Shown: in pieces, positions 37,744 to 48,094 of the stretch
How the letters are laid out: every line of letters begins with the position of its first letter
Numbering within the stretch: the first letter of the stretch is position 1
Made by a program: the position numbers and the translations under genes
Notes under the pieces: model-generated
Databases searched by the model: none
Seen by the model: only the letters and a program-made list of their open reading frames with translations
What the model was told of the DNA's origin: nothing
From: Iodidimonas muriae
Lineage (GTDB): Bacteria > Pseudomonadota > Alphaproteobacteria > Sphingomonadales > Rhodothalassiaceae
Direction of reading: 5' to 3'
Assembly (NCBI RefSeq): GCF_014647255.1
Contig: NZ_BMOV01000002.1
Span: 372,001-436,000, forward strand
Length of the DNA stretch: 64,000 bases

Positions 37744-40638
37744 ATGATCGACGCAAAAAGCCTGTTAAAGGCGACCAGTGCACTTGCGACATCCGCATGT
37801 CTGCTAACGGCATGGAATATGTCCGCGCAGGCGCAGCAGCAGGACGAGAGTGTCAACGAAGTTGAAGAGATCGTTGTTACCGGCAGTTATATTCGCCGGT
37901 CATCGCAAACCAGCCAGGCATCCCCGATTTCGGTTATCGGCAGTGACGATATCGACCAGATCGGTGCCACAAGCTTGGCCGGCATCACCCAGACACTGAC
38001 GATCAATACCGGGTCGCAGAACAATCCCGATGCCTTTACCCAGAATATTTCCACCGGCACCAGCAATATCAATTTGCGTGGTCTCGGTGTGGCCTCGACC
38101 CTTGTTTTGCTGAATGGTCGCCGGCAGGTGGTCAGTGGGGCCACGACCGATGATGGTGTGAGCTTTGTCGATACGTCTTCGCTCATCCCGATGATCGCGC
38201 TCGAGCGCATGGAAATCCTGAAGGATGGTGCGGCGACCCTTTATGGTTCCGATGCCGTGGCGGGCGTTGTGAACTTCATCACCCGCGATCGCTTTGAAGG
38301 ATTTGAAATTCGCGCCGAATATCAAGGCGTTCAGGATGAAGGCAGCCAGAGAGATCTGAAAGTGGAAGCCATGGGCGGCGTTCAGTTTGATCGCGGCTAT
38401 GCCGTTGCCGCCATCAGCTATCTGGACCGCTCGCCGCTGACCACTCAGGAAAGACGCCTCAGCCCCTTTGGTGGCCCGGATGTCAGCTCTATCGGCCAGC
38501 CGGGGACATTCATTCTGACAGCACCGCCGCCTGATCCGCTGGCCGGAGCCATTTTCAATGGTCTTGTGGGTGCGGGCCAAACCCCGGCCTTTGCTGATCC
38601 GGGTTGCGCTGCCAATCCCAATTCCATTGCGCCTGATGCGGTGCCTGCTTTTGGCATTCCCGCCGGAGTTGTTGGTTTTTGCCAATTGGATTTCGGTGAT
38701 TTCTTCAATCTGGTTCCGGATGAAAACCGTCTGCAAGGCTTTGCCAAGGTCGGGTATTCCATCACCGATGATCTTGAATTTTTCACGGAAATTTCTTTTG
38801 CCCGCAATCGGGCAACGCGCAGCAATACGCCAACCTTCCCAAATCTGACGCCACAATTGATTCCGGGCTTTTTCGGGTCTTTTGCGCCGGGCACCTTCGG
38901 TGATCCGAACAATCCGCGCAGCACGCCGCCCAATCCGTTCAACCCCTTTGGTGTTGATGCCATTGCATTGGTGCGTCCGCTTGGTCAGGGCGAGCCTGCC
39001 GACAGTACCCATGATTCCGATACCTACCGCGTTGCGGCAGGTCTGACTTGGGATATCGACGACACATGGCGTCTGGATACAGATGTGGTGGCCGCGCAAA
39101 ATGATTTCACATTGTCGGCACAAGATACGCTGGCCAGTGAATTCTTCTTTGCCTTGAATGGTCTTGGCGGGGAAAATTGCGATCAGCTCACCGGTACGCC
39201 GGGTGTTGGTAACTGCCAGTTCTTCAATCCCTTCGCATCATCCTTCACCGCGCCCGAAGGGGCCACGGTGATCAATCCCACCACCGGGCTTCCGGTTCCT
39301 GTCGCCAATAGCGACGAGATTTTCGATTTCGTTCTCGGACGTAATCTTCTGGATATGGATTCCGATCTGCTGGTGGTGGATACGGTGCTTTCCGGCGATC
39401 TTGGTGATACGCTGCGCTTGCCGGGCGGTCCCATCGGCGTGGCCATCGGTGGCCAGTTCCGCCATGAAGAATTTGGCATGAATGCCGACAGCAATTCCAA
39501 TAATGGTAACTTCCTGTTTGTTTCCGGTGCCGGCACACGCGTCGCCGACTGGGACAGCCAACGGGATGTCTATGCGGCCTTTGCTGAAATCAGCTTGCCG
39601 GTAACCAACTGGTTGGAAGTCAGTTCTTCGGTGCGTTATGAAGATATCGAAGATGCCGGTGATACGGTGGACCCGAAAGTGGGTGTGCTGGTCACGCCAA
39701 GTTCCGATCTCAGCCTGCGCGGCACATATTCCACATCCTTCAGGTCGCCATCTTTGTTCCAGCAAAATACCAAAGGGATTGTGGCGCTGGCACAGCTCAA
39801 TGATCCTTTGGTGGGCAATACGGCGTTTTTGGCCGAATTCACCACCGGCAATGCCGATCTGAAGCCGGAAACCTCGCGGCAGTTCAATCTGGGCGGCACA
39901 TGGGAGCCATCGGCAATCGAAGGTCTGACCATTGATCTCGATTATTGGAATTTCAAATTCCGTGATGCCATCGTCAAAGAAAATGCCCAGGCCCTGCTGG
40001 ACAATGCAGCGGCGCAGGGGCTCCCGGCATTGTTGAATCCGGAGCGTTTCGTGCGTCCTTTGGGGGCCGCCTTGCCTTTGCTGTCTCAGGTCAACACACA
40101 GTTCGTGAATGCGCCGAGCATTGAAACCGATGGTTTGGATTTCAAGGCACGCTATCGCATGGATACGGATGTGGGCACCTTCTCGCCATTCTTTGAAGGG
40201 ACCTATATCTTCAATTACGATGTGACCGACCCCACCCTTGGCATCACCATCAATGCCGTTGGCAGCCGCAACTTCCGCAATGTGGGTGATCCCACGCCGC
40301 GCTTGCGCTTCAATGCAGGTATCAACTACCTGAATGGCCCGCATAATTTCTACCTCGTTGGTCGTTATATCGATGATTATGATGATGACCAGATCAGCCC
40401 CACCGGCGACGGTGTGGAAGAAAATGGCCGGGTGGAAAGCCAATTCACCGTGGATATGCAATATGGGGTGCAATTGGGTGATCTTGTCGATTTCGCCGAA
40501 AATATCAGCGTGACGGCCGGGGTCATCAATCTCACTGGCCAAAAACCGCCGCTGGTCAATACCAATGGTGGCTTTGATAGCCGCGTACATGATCCGCGTG
40601 GCCGGGTGATGTATGTGCGTCTTTTGACCAAATTCTAA
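37744..40638 (+). CDS. TonB-dependent outer-membrane receptor
   Basis: The 964-residue precursor has a signal peptide (cleavage near AQA, residue 29), a TonB box (EEIVVTGSYI), a plug domain with NINLRGLG, TLVLLNGRR and LKDGAATLYGSDAVAGVVNFITR, and a long 22-strand barrel that ends in a terminal Phe (YVRLLTKF). Such receptors take up siderophores, vitamins, or sugar and peptide fragments; the ligand is unknown. There is no FecR/STN signalling extension. ATG 37744 is preceded by GGGAGG; the frame opens 4 codons earlier. A paralogue follows after 78 bp. Confidence 0.93.
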   Translation: MIDAKSLLKATSALATSACLLTAWNMSAQAQQQDESVNEVEEIVVTGSYIRRSSQTSQASPISVIGSDDIDQIGATSLAGITQTLTINTGSQNNPDAFTQNISTGTSNINLRGLGVASTLVLLNGRRQVVSGATTDDGVSFVDTSSLIPMIALERMEILKDGAATLYGSDAVAGVVNFITRDRFEGFEIRAEYQGVQDEGSQRDLKVEAMGGVQFDRGYAVAAISYLDRSPLTTQERRLSPFGGPDVSSIGQPGTFILTAPPPDPLAGAIFNGLVGAGQTPAFADPGCAANPNSIAPDAVPAFGIPAGVVGFCQLDFGDFFNLVPDENRLQGFAKVGYSITDDLEFFTEISFARNRATRSNTPTFPNLTPQLIPGFFGSFAPGTFGDPNNPRSTPPNPFNPFGVDAIALVRPLGQGEPADSTHDSDTYRVAAGLTWDIDDTWRLDTDVVAAQNDFTLSAQDTLASEFFFALNGLGGENCDQLTGTPGVGNCQFFNPFASSFTAPEGATVINPTTGLPVPVANSDEIFDFVLGRNLLDMDSDLLVVDTVLSGDLGDTLRLPGGPIGVAIGGQFRHEEFGMNADSNSNNGNFLFVSGAGTRVADWDSQRDVYAAFAEISLPVTNWLEVSSSVRYEDIEDAGDTVDPKVGVLVTPSSDLSLRGTYSTSFRSPSLFQQNTKGIVALAQLNDPLVGNTAFLAEFTTGNADLKPETSRQFNLGGTWEPSAIEGLTIDLDYWNFKFRDAIVKENAQALLDNAAAQGLPALLNPERFVRPLGAALPLLSQVNTQFVNAPSIETDGLDFKARYRMDTDVGTFSPFFEGTYIFNYDVTDPTLGITINAVGSRNFRNVGDPTPRLRFNAGINYLNGPHNFYLVGRYIDDYDDDQISPTGDGVEENGRVESQFTVDMQYGVQLGDLVDFAENISVTAGVINLTGQKPPLVNTNGGFDSRVHDPRGRVMYVRLLTKF

Positions 40639-40644
40639 AATATC

Positions 40645-40670
40645 AGGAGCCAGCCAATTGGCTGGCTCCT
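40645..40670. repeat. Perfect 26-bp palindrome between the two receptor genes
   Basis: The half AGGAGCCAGCCAA (40645-40657) is exactly mirrored by its complement (40658-40670), giving an 11-bp GC-rich stem and AATT centre when transcribed. It starts 6 bp after the first receptor's stop. No run of T follows, so it is not a classical terminator; it may stabilise the 3' end of the upstream mRNA, bind a regulator, or attenuate read-through. Confidence 0.75.
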
Positions 40671-40716
40671 TGCTATCCAAAAGAACAAACAGAAATCGCA
40701 ACCCGCCGGGGGGATT

Positions 40717-43700
40717 ATGAAAACCATATCCGCGTTGAAATTTGGAACGGCCCTAGCTTCATTGTCTTTCGCTGCGCTTCATGCCGTGCCGGTTATGGCG
40801 CAACAGGGCAGCGGCTCTGACACCGGTCTTGAAGAAATTACGGTAACGGGGAGTTATATCCGCACCCCCCGGCAAAAAGACCGCCCGTCGCCGATTTCGG
40901 TAATCGGTCAAGATCAGTTGCGAGATATTGGCGCGGCGGATATTGCCGATCTGACCAATACGCTGACCATCAATAATGGCGCCCAGAACAATCCCGATGC
41001 CTTTACCCAGAATCTGACCACCGGCACGGAAAATATCAATCTGCGCGGCCTTGGGCTTGCCTCCACATTGGTGTTGTTGAATGGCAAGCGGCAGGTGAAT
41101 TCCGCCGCACCTTCCGATGATGGTATTCTGTTCGTCGATACCGCCTCGTTGATCCCCATGATCGCCCTTGAACGCACGGAAATTTTCAAGGATGGCGCTG
41201 CCGCCATTTACGGGTCCGATGCGGTGGCCGGTGTGGTCAACTTCATCACCCGTGATGATTTTGAAGGCTTGGAACTGAAAGCGGAATGGCAGGGCAATAC
41301 CAATAGCAGCCAGAATGATTTCAAGATTGAAGGCCTGTGGGGCGGCGGCAATGATCGCACCCATCTTACCGTTGCCGCCAGCTATCTGGATCGTTCGCAG
41401 CTGACCACCCGCGAGCGGGATCTGCGCCCCGAAGCCTTTACCGGTCCCAATGGCCTGAGCGTTTCAACTCTCACCAGCACGCCGGGCAATTTCATTCCGC
41501 TGACAGCCCCGCGGTCCGATCTTAATCCTGCTCTCGCGCCGCTGACCAATATTTTCAATGCGGGCTTCGATAATGCGGTGCCCTTGTTCAATTTTGAAGG
41601 CATTGGCCCGGTTGCCGGAACGCCGGTGATTGCCAATCCATTTGGCGATGGCTTTTTGGTGGGCAGCTTCGGCGGTTTCCAGTTCCAATCGCCTGATATT
41701 GCCGATCCCAACAATCCGGCGTCTTTCCTGTCGGGGGCTGATGGTATTCAGGATGCCTTTACAGGAACGGTTTTGCCGCAGCTTCTGGCCGTTTCTCCCG
41801 GCCTGATTGATCCCAGCCTTGCCAATTTCAATATTGCCGGACTTGCGCCGGATCAGCAGGCCGCGCTGCAATCGGCATTTGGCCAGTTGAACGCCGCTAC
41901 CGATGCCGCAGGTTTCGGGACACTTTTGGTGCCGGATCCTAATTGCGCTGCAGCCGCAGCCATCGACAGCGATGTGGTGCCCGCATTTTCCAGCGTTACC
42001 GATCCTTTGACCGGGCAATCGGTGGATGTGGGGGCCTGCCAATATGATTTCGGCAAGTTCTTCAATCTGGTTCCCCGCGAAAGCCGCTTGCAAGGCTATG
42101 CCAGCCTTAACCATGAATTCAACGAAAAGGCTGAATTCTATGGGGAATTTGCGTTCTCGCGCAATCGGGCGCAGCGGGAAACATCCAATTTCCCCATAAC
42201 CTCGCCGATCGCTTTATTGCCGAACAATCCGTTTAATCCTTTTACCGGCTCGGCGTCCTTGTTTATTGGCCGCAGCCCAGGTGTTGGACAAACCACCGGT
42301 GATTTCTTTACCGATAGCCCCAATCCGAATAATTTCCGCCATGACACCTATCGCGTTGTGGGCGGTGTGAAGGGCGATATTACCGACAAATGGTATTATG
42401 ATGTCAGCTATACCCGCGCGGTGAATGATTATCGCCTGACCAGTTCCGATGGCTTGGCTTTACAAACCAATTTGGCGCTCAATGGTTTGGCGGGGCAGGG
42501 CTGTAATCCGGCGGCCGATACGCCGGGCACTGGCAATTGCTTCTTCTTCAATCCTTTCGGTTCCGGTGCTTTGGCCGATGAAGACCAGCAGGTTCCGGTG
42601 ACCGATCTGACCGGCAATGTGTTGCTGGATGAGGCGGGCAATCCGGTTCTGGTGCCTGTTTTGAACAGCGCCGATGTGATTGATTTCATCACCGGTGACA
42701 TCACCCTTGATGGCAAAAGTGATCTGACCGTGGTGGATGCGGTGGTGGCGGGCAGCCTGTTTGATTTGCCAGCCGGACCTATCGGCGTTGCCTTTGGCTT
42801 CCAATATCGTCAAGACGGGCTGACCCACGATCTGGATGACGATACCAATAAGGGCAATTTCCTGTTCGTAAGCGCCGGCATCAATGATTTCACGGCCAGC
42901 CGCGATGTGTTTGCGTTCTTCTCGGAAGTGAATATTCCGCTGCATGACATGCTCGAATTGTCGGCAGCGGTGCGCTATGAAGATTATGGTGGAGCCATTG
43001 GGGATACTCTTGATCCGCGTGTTGCCATGCTGTTCACCCCAACGGATTGGCTGTCTGTACGTGGGTCTTATTCCACGTCTTTCCGCGCCCCGTCGGTGTT
43101 CCAGCAATTCGGCAACCAGACCTCTTTGAACTCGGTCATTGATCCGCGCGATCCTACGGCCCAGCCTTTCATCGCCATCAACACACGCGGCAATGAAGAT
43201 TTGAGCCCCGAAGAATCGACCAATTTCAATATTGGCTTCACCGCAACGCCGGTGGCCGGTCTGGAATTGAATTTCGATTATTGGAATTTCGATTTCGACG
43301 ACATCATCGTCCGCGAGCAACCGGAAGAAATTGCGCGCCGGGCATTGATTGCATCGGATCCCAATTTCGATCCGTCGTTGATTGCCAATGGCAGTGTGAC
43401 GCTTGGGCCGACCGGTGGTCTGACCTTCATCAGCTCGCAGTTCATCAATGCGGTGGGGATCAAGACCGATGGCTTTGATGCGTCGGCGCAATATTCCTAT
43501 GATATGTCCTTTGGTACGCTGCGCGCCGGCATCGAAGGGACCTATATCAACAGCTATAAAGCGCCTGTGGGCACCGGCAATGATGTGATCGATGTGGCGG
43601 GCTTCCGCAATTCGCAGAACTTTGCCTCCCCCATTCCGGAATTGCGCTTCAATGCCAATGTGGGCTTCTCCACCGGCGGGCATAATCTGGTGGCCTTTGT

Positions 43701-44022
43701 CCGCTATACGGATAGCTTCAAGGATGACCAGAATTGCGGTGGCGGCGATCTGCCGAGCGATTTCGTCGGGTCCGACCCCGTTAGCCTGACCTGTCCGGGT
43801 GGCCTGGATTTTGCCAAGGTGGCAAGCCATACAACGGTTGATCTGCAATATAGCTTTAGCTTTGGTCCGCATGGTCCGATGGAAGGAGCCAGCTTCTCGG
43901 TGGGTGCCATCAATCTGTTCGACAATGCACCGCCCTTCGTGAACACCGATGGCGGCTTTGAAAGCCGGACCCATGATCCACGCGGTCGTATGGCTTATGT
44001 GCGTTTGATCTCGCGCTTCTGA
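40717..44022 (+). CDS. TonB-dependent outer-membrane receptor (tandem paralogue)
   Basis: The 1101-residue precursor has a signal peptide (cleavage after VMA, near residue 28), a TonB box (EEITVTGSYI), and a plug almost identical in plan to the upstream receptor (NINLRGLG, TLVLLNGKR, FKDGAAAIYGSDAVAGVVNFITR). The barrel ends in Phe (YVRLISRF). It is about 140 residues longer, mostly through extra loops in the first third of the barrel, as at residues about 320-420. The substrate is unknown. A strong terminator follows, so the pair probably forms one unit. Duplication is the likely origin. Confidence 0.93.
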   Translation: MKTISALKFGTALASLSFAALHAVPVMAQQGSGSDTGLEEITVTGSYIRTPRQKDRPSPISVIGQDQLRDIGAADIADLTNTLTINNGAQNNPDAFTQNLTTGTENINLRGLGLASTLVLLNGKRQVNSAAPSDDGILFVDTASLIPMIALERTEIFKDGAAAIYGSDAVAGVVNFITRDDFEGLELKAEWQGNTNSSQNDFKIEGLWGGGNDRTHLTVAASYLDRSQLTTRERDLRPEAFTGPNGLSVSTLTSTPGNFIPLTAPRSDLNPALAPLTNIFNAGFDNAVPLFNFEGIGPVAGTPVIANPFGDGFLVGSFGGFQFQSPDIADPNNPASFLSGADGIQDAFTGTVLPQLLAVSPGLIDPSLANFNIAGLAPDQQAALQSAFGQLNAATDAAGFGTLLVPDPNCAAAAAIDSDVVPAFSSVTDPLTGQSVDVGACQYDFGKFFNLVPRESRLQGYASLNHEFNEKAEFYGEFAFSRNRAQRETSNFPITSPIALLPNNPFNPFTGSASLFIGRSPGVGQTTGDFFTDSPNPNNFRHDTYRVVGGVKGDITDKWYYDVSYTRAVNDYRLTSSDGLALQTNLALNGLAGQGCNPAADTPGTGNCFFFNPFGSGALADEDQQVPVTDLTGNVLLDEAGNPVLVPVLNSADVIDFITGDITLDGKSDLTVVDAVVAGSLFDLPAGPIGVAFGFQYRQDGLTHDLDDDTNKGNFLFVSAGINDFTASRDVFAFFSEVNIPLHDMLELSAAVRYEDYGGAIGDTLDPRVAMLFTPTDWLSVRGSYSTSFRAPSVFQQFGNQTSLNSVIDPRDPTAQPFIAINTRGNEDLSPEESTNFNIGFTATPVAGLELNFDYWNFDFDDIIVREQPEEIARRALIASDPNFDPSLIANGSVTLGPTGGLTFISSQFINAVGIKTDGFDASAQYSYDMSFGTLRAGIEGTYINSYKAPVGTGNDVIDVAGFRNSQNFASPIPELRFNANVGFSTGGHNLVAFVRYTDSFKDDQNCGGGDLPSDFVGSDPVSLTCPGGLDFAKVASHTTVDLQYSFSFGPHGPMEGASFSVGAINLFDNAPPFVNTDGGFESRTHDPRGRMAYVRLISRF

Positions 44023-44046
44023 TCGCGCTTTTTAGCCGACAAAAAG

Positions 44047-44076
44047 AAAAGGGATGGCTTTGGCCGTCCCTTTTTT
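44047..44076 (+). terminator. Intrinsic terminator after the receptor pair
   Basis: AAAAGGGATGGC (44047-44058) pairs with GCCGTCCCTTTT (44063-44074), with one G-T wobble and a 4-nt loop, followed by T residues. It lies 24 bp after the second receptor's stop. Confidence 0.88.
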
Positions 44077-44112
44077 ATTGCCTTTTGTGATCGGTGCGGC
44101 TGCTTCGCCCAT

Positions 44113-44145
44113 AAAAAACGCCCGGCCATATGGAACCGGGCGTTT
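44113..44145 (-). terminator. Intrinsic terminator after trxA
   Basis: On the minus strand AAACGCCCGG pairs with CCGGGCGTTT (44136-44145 with 44116-44125), with a 10-nt loop and then a run of T. It lies 42 bp past the trxA stop. Confidence 0.85.
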
Positions 44146-44186
44146 CAGATATAAGCGCGGCGGTTAAGCCGCCATGCGCATAAGGC

Positions 44187-44507
44187 TTAAAGCAGGGCGT
44201 CGTCGATCCAGCTTGCGATCTGTTGCTTGGGCAGGGCACCGACTTTGGTCGCCTGCGCTTCGCCATTGCGGAACAGGATCATGGTGGGGATGCCGCGCAC
44301 GCCGAAACGGGTGGGGGCCTCGGGATTTTCATCGATATTGATCTTGGCGATGATCACATCATCACGCTCGCCGGAAATTTCTTCCAAGGAAGGACCGATC
44401 ATTTTGCACGGGCCGCACCATTCGGCCCAGAAATCCACCAGGACAGGTTTGTCGGATTTCAACACATCAGCTTCAAAGCTTGCATCGGTAATTTTCTTCG
44501 TGGCCAT
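44187..44507 (-). CDS. trxA: Thioredoxin
   Basis: The 106-residue protein has the redox-active WCGPCK with Cys31 and Cys34, and the cis-proline in GIPTMILF. It reduces disulfides in cytoplasmic proteins, including ribonucleotide reductase (nrdB is in this window). Two adjacent ATGs occur (44510 and 44507); I used the second. A terminator follows. It is 138 bp downstream of addA, a neighbour often seen in alphaproteobacteria. Confidence 0.96.
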   Translation of the reverse strand: MATKKITDASFEADVLKSDKPVLVDFWAEWCGPCKMIGPSLEEISGERDDVIIAKINIDENPEAPTRFGVRGIPTMILFRNGEAQATKVGALPKQQIASWIDDALL

Positions 44508-44644
44508 CATGGACTCCGTAAAACGCGAAATTGAGTAAGCACTAAGGGTGAACAGGAAGATCCGTCGCGGCGCGGTCTTTCATGCCGTCTTCAGCGTCAA
44601 GGTAAGAACGCCGATGGGTTCGGTCAAGCCGTCCCCCTGCAAAT

Positions 44645-47600
44645 TCAATCGGGCTTCACCAAACTGTGTGTCTCCAGTATGGATTCGGGCAGCGTCATCA
44701 GATGCGGAACATCCGTCCATAACAGCGCACAATAGATGGATTTGTCCGGATAAATGCGCTGAAGGGCTGCTTTATAAAGGCCCATTTGTCGCAGATAGAC
44801 GGGGCTGACATTGGCGACATTTTTTGGTGGGGGCCGGTTGGTTTTGTAATCCACCAGAAATACCGCGTCTTCGGTGATGGCCAAGCGATCGATTTGTCCG
44901 GAAATCGCCAAATCACCCACAAGCCCCGCCAAGGGGACTTCGGCGGCACTGTCCGGCCCAAATAACGGGTGGAAATCGGGATGGGACAAAATCGCCTCCA
45001 CCTCGTGCCACCAGCGGTCGACCATCTCTGGCGCAAGGCCGTGAGCGGGTTTGGATAAAAACCGTTTTGCCGCGGCCTCTCGTTGATCGGAGGGAAGATC
45101 GGGCAACAGCTCCAAAAGCCGGTGGATCAGCAAGCCACGTTGATAAAGGCCGCTTGGCCCGGCAGAGAGCGGGCTGGAACTGGCTGGCTCATCGCCATCA
45201 GGGCGCGATGGGGCAAGGGGCCGTGCCGGTGTCGGTTCCACTGGTGGCGGGCTGTGCAGCCAGCTTGGACAATCCACATGGTCTGGCCGCGGCGAAGGGC
45301 TTTGCATAAGGGCGACGGTGCGGCGCTGGTCTTGTTCATAGCGTAAAAGCTGGCGATCGGGGCCGTCCTCAATAGAGAGAAGGTCGGGCAGCCGCTCCAT
45401 CCCTGCCTTGATCATGTCGTACCAGCTTGTGCTATTGGCGGCGTTGCGCGATTCCCAGCCTGCCACATAAAGCCGGTCTTCGGCGCGGGTGAGCGCCACA
45501 TATAAAAGCCGCCGATATTCCTCATCAGCCTTGCTGGCCAATTCTTCCCGCGCTGCTTTGACAGGCCCGACCTCCAAAGCGGAACTATTGCCGCGCCAGA
45601 TCAGCAAAGGCAGATCAGGACGCGCAGTGACGCCAGCCGGGGCGATTTTCAGCAAAGACGCATCGTTTCTGGGGAGTCGGCAGCAATCGGGCAGATATAC
45701 GATGGGCGCTTGCAGACCTTTTGCCCCATGCACGGTCATGATTCGCACTTCATCGCGGCCCTTTTGTTCCGGATCGCGTTTGATTTCCGCCCCGCCCCGT
45801 TCGATCCATTGCAAAAAGCGCTGTAATGAGGGTGGATGATGCTTTTCAAAATCCTGCGCCAAACGCAGCAATTCATCCAGAGGGTCCACCACCTCATAGC
45901 CCATTCGGCCGATCAACGCCTCGCGGGCGCGGCCCAAGCCTGCCAGATGGGAGAAAAATTCAAAAGGCGGGATGGTATCGGCATTTTTGCGGATGGCGTC
46001 GATCACGGCGCGGGCCTGGGCGAAGGCGGGATGGCTTGGTGATTGTTCTACCAGTGCCGCCCATAGGGTTTTTCGTCCACGATCATGCGCCAGTTTGAAC
46101 AGATCACTTTCCGACATGTCCACCAACGGGCCTTTCAAAACGGTGGCCAAGGTCAGATCGTCTTCCGGCAACAGGGCCATGCGCGCACAGGCCAACAGGT
46201 CTTGCACGGCGATCTGGTCGGTGATGGTCAAACGGTCCGATCCGGCAACGGCCACATCAAGTTGCTTTAATTTTTTCACCAGATATTCAACGAACGCCGT
46301 GCGCCTTTGCACCAGCACCAGAATATCGCCGGGGCGGATGGCGCGGGCGCGGGCGGGGAGCTGTTCCTTTCGGTCCAGCATCTGGCGGATATGGGTGGCG
46401 ATGCGCACCGCAAGCCGGGCTTCGGCATCGTCATCCGGTTCTTGCTGGAAAGGCACGTCCCACGCATCAAGCTCTTTTTCGCGCGGTGGCTTTGGTTCGA
46501 TGGGCCATAGCTCGACCAAACCGGCATCGCCTTTGCGGCTGGCCTGATGCCGGATCGCCCCATGATCAAGGCGCAATCCGGCCGCCGTTTCAGGTTCGTC
46601 AAATACCCCGTCCACAAGAGCCAGAACCGCTTCCACCGATCGGAAAGACAGGTCCAGAGGCACCGTATGGAAGGGGCGTTTCGCCTTGGTCGCTTTGTCG
46701 CGCACCCGGTCGCGGGCCTTGATAAATTCGCGCGGATCGGCCCGTTGGAATCCATAAATGGATTGCTTCACGTCGCCCACGGCAAATATCGTGCGGTTGG
46801 GCGTGCGGGCGCTATCGCCTGCATAAAAATCCGAGGTGAGCGCCTCGATCACCGACCATTGTTCAGGATTGGTATCTTGCGCCTCGTCCACCAGAACATG
46901 GGTGATGCCCGCATCCAGCTTATATAAAATCCACGGGGCAATGCCCTCTTGTTGCAGCAAGCGTTCGGTGCTGAGGATCAGATCATCATAATCCAGCACA
47001 GCTTCGCGGGCCTTTTCCGCGTCATAGATTTTGAGAACTGCCGCACCGATGCGCAAGGCGGCATCGGTAAAGCGCGCCACTTGTAATAGCTTGACCTGTT
47101 TGCGGATTTCAAGAATTCGGGCGCCTTCTTCATGGATAAAATCCGCCACGTCCGGCCATTCGGTTTGCACAGCCTTTACCGGATAGCGGCTGGTTTTGCG
47201 GATGTCTTCTTTCTTTGTCAGAAAGACGGCGCAATAGCTGTCCCACAAGGCGATGCGGTCGCAGGGTCGGGCTTTCAACAGGGTTTCAAGGTCCGGCAGA
47301 CGGTCTTTCTCGGTCTTGCCGCCCTTTTCCCGCACAAGGCGGATAAAGTGCCGGAGATTGGCCAAAGGCAAGGCGTCGTCTTCAAGGGCCGACCGGATCA
47401 GCGCGTCTTGGTCGTCATAGCCTTCCACACCCAAGGCTTGCCGGACCGCCACCAACAGCCCGTCCAGACCATAAGTGCCAATCAGATCGCGCAGCAGGCG
47501 GCGTTCCACCATCAAACTGTTCATCAATGAATCGAAATCCTGCTCGTTCACCTCATTGGCGAGGACGGACAGGGCAGCATTGAGCTGTTTGGCCAAGGGT

Positions 47601-48094
47601 TGGCGGGCTTGGGCAATAACCTGATCGCGGGCAAGGGCCAAAAGCTCGCGGGCGCGGCTGTCTTCCATCACCTCGAATTGTGGGGACAATCCGGCTTCCA
47701 AAGGGAAACGCGCCAAAAGAGCCTGACAAAAGGCGTGGATGGTTTGAATACGCAGGCCTTCGCTCAGATCCAGCACATGGGCAAACAGCCGCCGCGCGGT
47801 TTCACGCATGGGCGCGTCGGCTTTTTCGCCACAGCTTCGATAAATGGCGGCATCCAGCTTTATGTCGGACAGATGGGTCCATTCCCCCAAAGTCTGGCGC
47901 AGGCGATTGGCCATTTCTGCCGCCGCTGCCTTGGTGAAGGTCAGGCACAAAAGCTGTTCGGGCGGCACCCCGTGCAACAACAGGCGTAACATGCGTGCTG
48001 TCAGCACATGGGTTTTTCCGGTGCCAGCCGACGCCGCCACCCACACATTGGCTTGGGGGTGGCTGGCGCGTTCTTGCTCGGTTGTCAGGCTCAT
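44645..48094 (-). CDS. addA: Double-strand-break repair helicase-nuclease AddA
   Basis: The 1149-residue protein is a UvrD/Rep-type helicase with a C-terminal nuclease. Walker A is ASAGTGKT near residue 22, VDEAQDTN is motif II, FAVGDVKQSIYGF is motif III, and YVALTRAEDRLYVAG is motif VI. The nuclease site is VFLVDYKTNRP close to the end. With AddB it resects broken ends and loads RecA. Its ATG overlaps the addB stop (ATGA). The size fits the alphaproteobacterial form. Confidence 0.95.
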   Translation of the reverse strand: MSLTTEQERASHPQANVWVAASAGTGKTHVLTARMLRLLLHGVPPEQLLCLTFTKAAAAEMANRLRQTLGEWTHLSDIKLDAAIYRSCGEKADAPMRETARRLFAHVLDLSEGLRIQTIHAFCQALLARFPLEAGLSPQFEVMEDSRARELLALARDQVIAQARQPLAKQLNAALSVLANEVNEQDFDSLMNSLMVERRLLRDLIGTYGLDGLLVAVRQALGVEGYDDQDALIRSALEDDALPLANLRHFIRLVREKGGKTEKDRLPDLETLLKARPCDRIALWDSYCAVFLTKKEDIRKTSRYPVKAVQTEWPDVADFIHEEGARILEIRKQVKLLQVARFTDAALRIGAAVLKIYDAEKAREAVLDYDDLILSTERLLQQEGIAPWILYKLDAGITHVLVDEAQDTNPEQWSVIEALTSDFYAGDSARTPNRTIFAVGDVKQSIYGFQRADPREFIKARDRVRDKATKAKRPFHTVPLDLSFRSVEAVLALVDGVFDEPETAAGLRLDHGAIRHQASRKGDAGLVELWPIEPKPPREKELDAWDVPFQQEPDDDAEARLAVRIATHIRQMLDRKEQLPARARAIRPGDILVLVQRRTAFVEYLVKKLKQLDVAVAGSDRLTITDQIAVQDLLACARMALLPEDDLTLATVLKGPLVDMSESDLFKLAHDRGRKTLWAALVEQSPSHPAFAQARAVIDAIRKNADTIPPFEFFSHLAGLGRAREALIGRMGYEVVDPLDELLRLAQDFEKHHPPSLQRFLQWIERGGAEIKRDPEQKGRDEVRIMTVHGAKGLQAPIVYLPDCCRLPRNDASLLKIAPAGVTARPDLPLLIWRGNSSALEVGPVKAAREELASKADEEYRRLLYVALTRAEDRLYVAGWESRNAANSTSWYDMIKAGMERLPDLLSIEDGPDRQLLRYEQDQRRTVALMQSPSPRPDHVDCPSWLHSPPPVEPTPARPLAPSRPDGDEPASSSPLSAGPSGLYQRGLLIHRLLELLPDLPSDQREAAAKRFLSKPAHGLAPEMVDRWWHEVEAILSHPDFHPLFGPDSAAEVPLAGLVGDLAISGQIDRLAITEDAVFLVDYKTNRPPPKNVANVSPVYLRQMGLYKAALQRIYPDKSIYCALLWTDVPHLMTLPESILETHSLVKPD

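Noticed and set aside
39238-40701. 487-codon open frame opposite the first TonB receptor, and a similar 504-codon one opposite the second.
   Set aside because: The receptor motifs on the plus strand are unmistakable; the antisense products are low-complexity His/Ile/Arg-rich chains.
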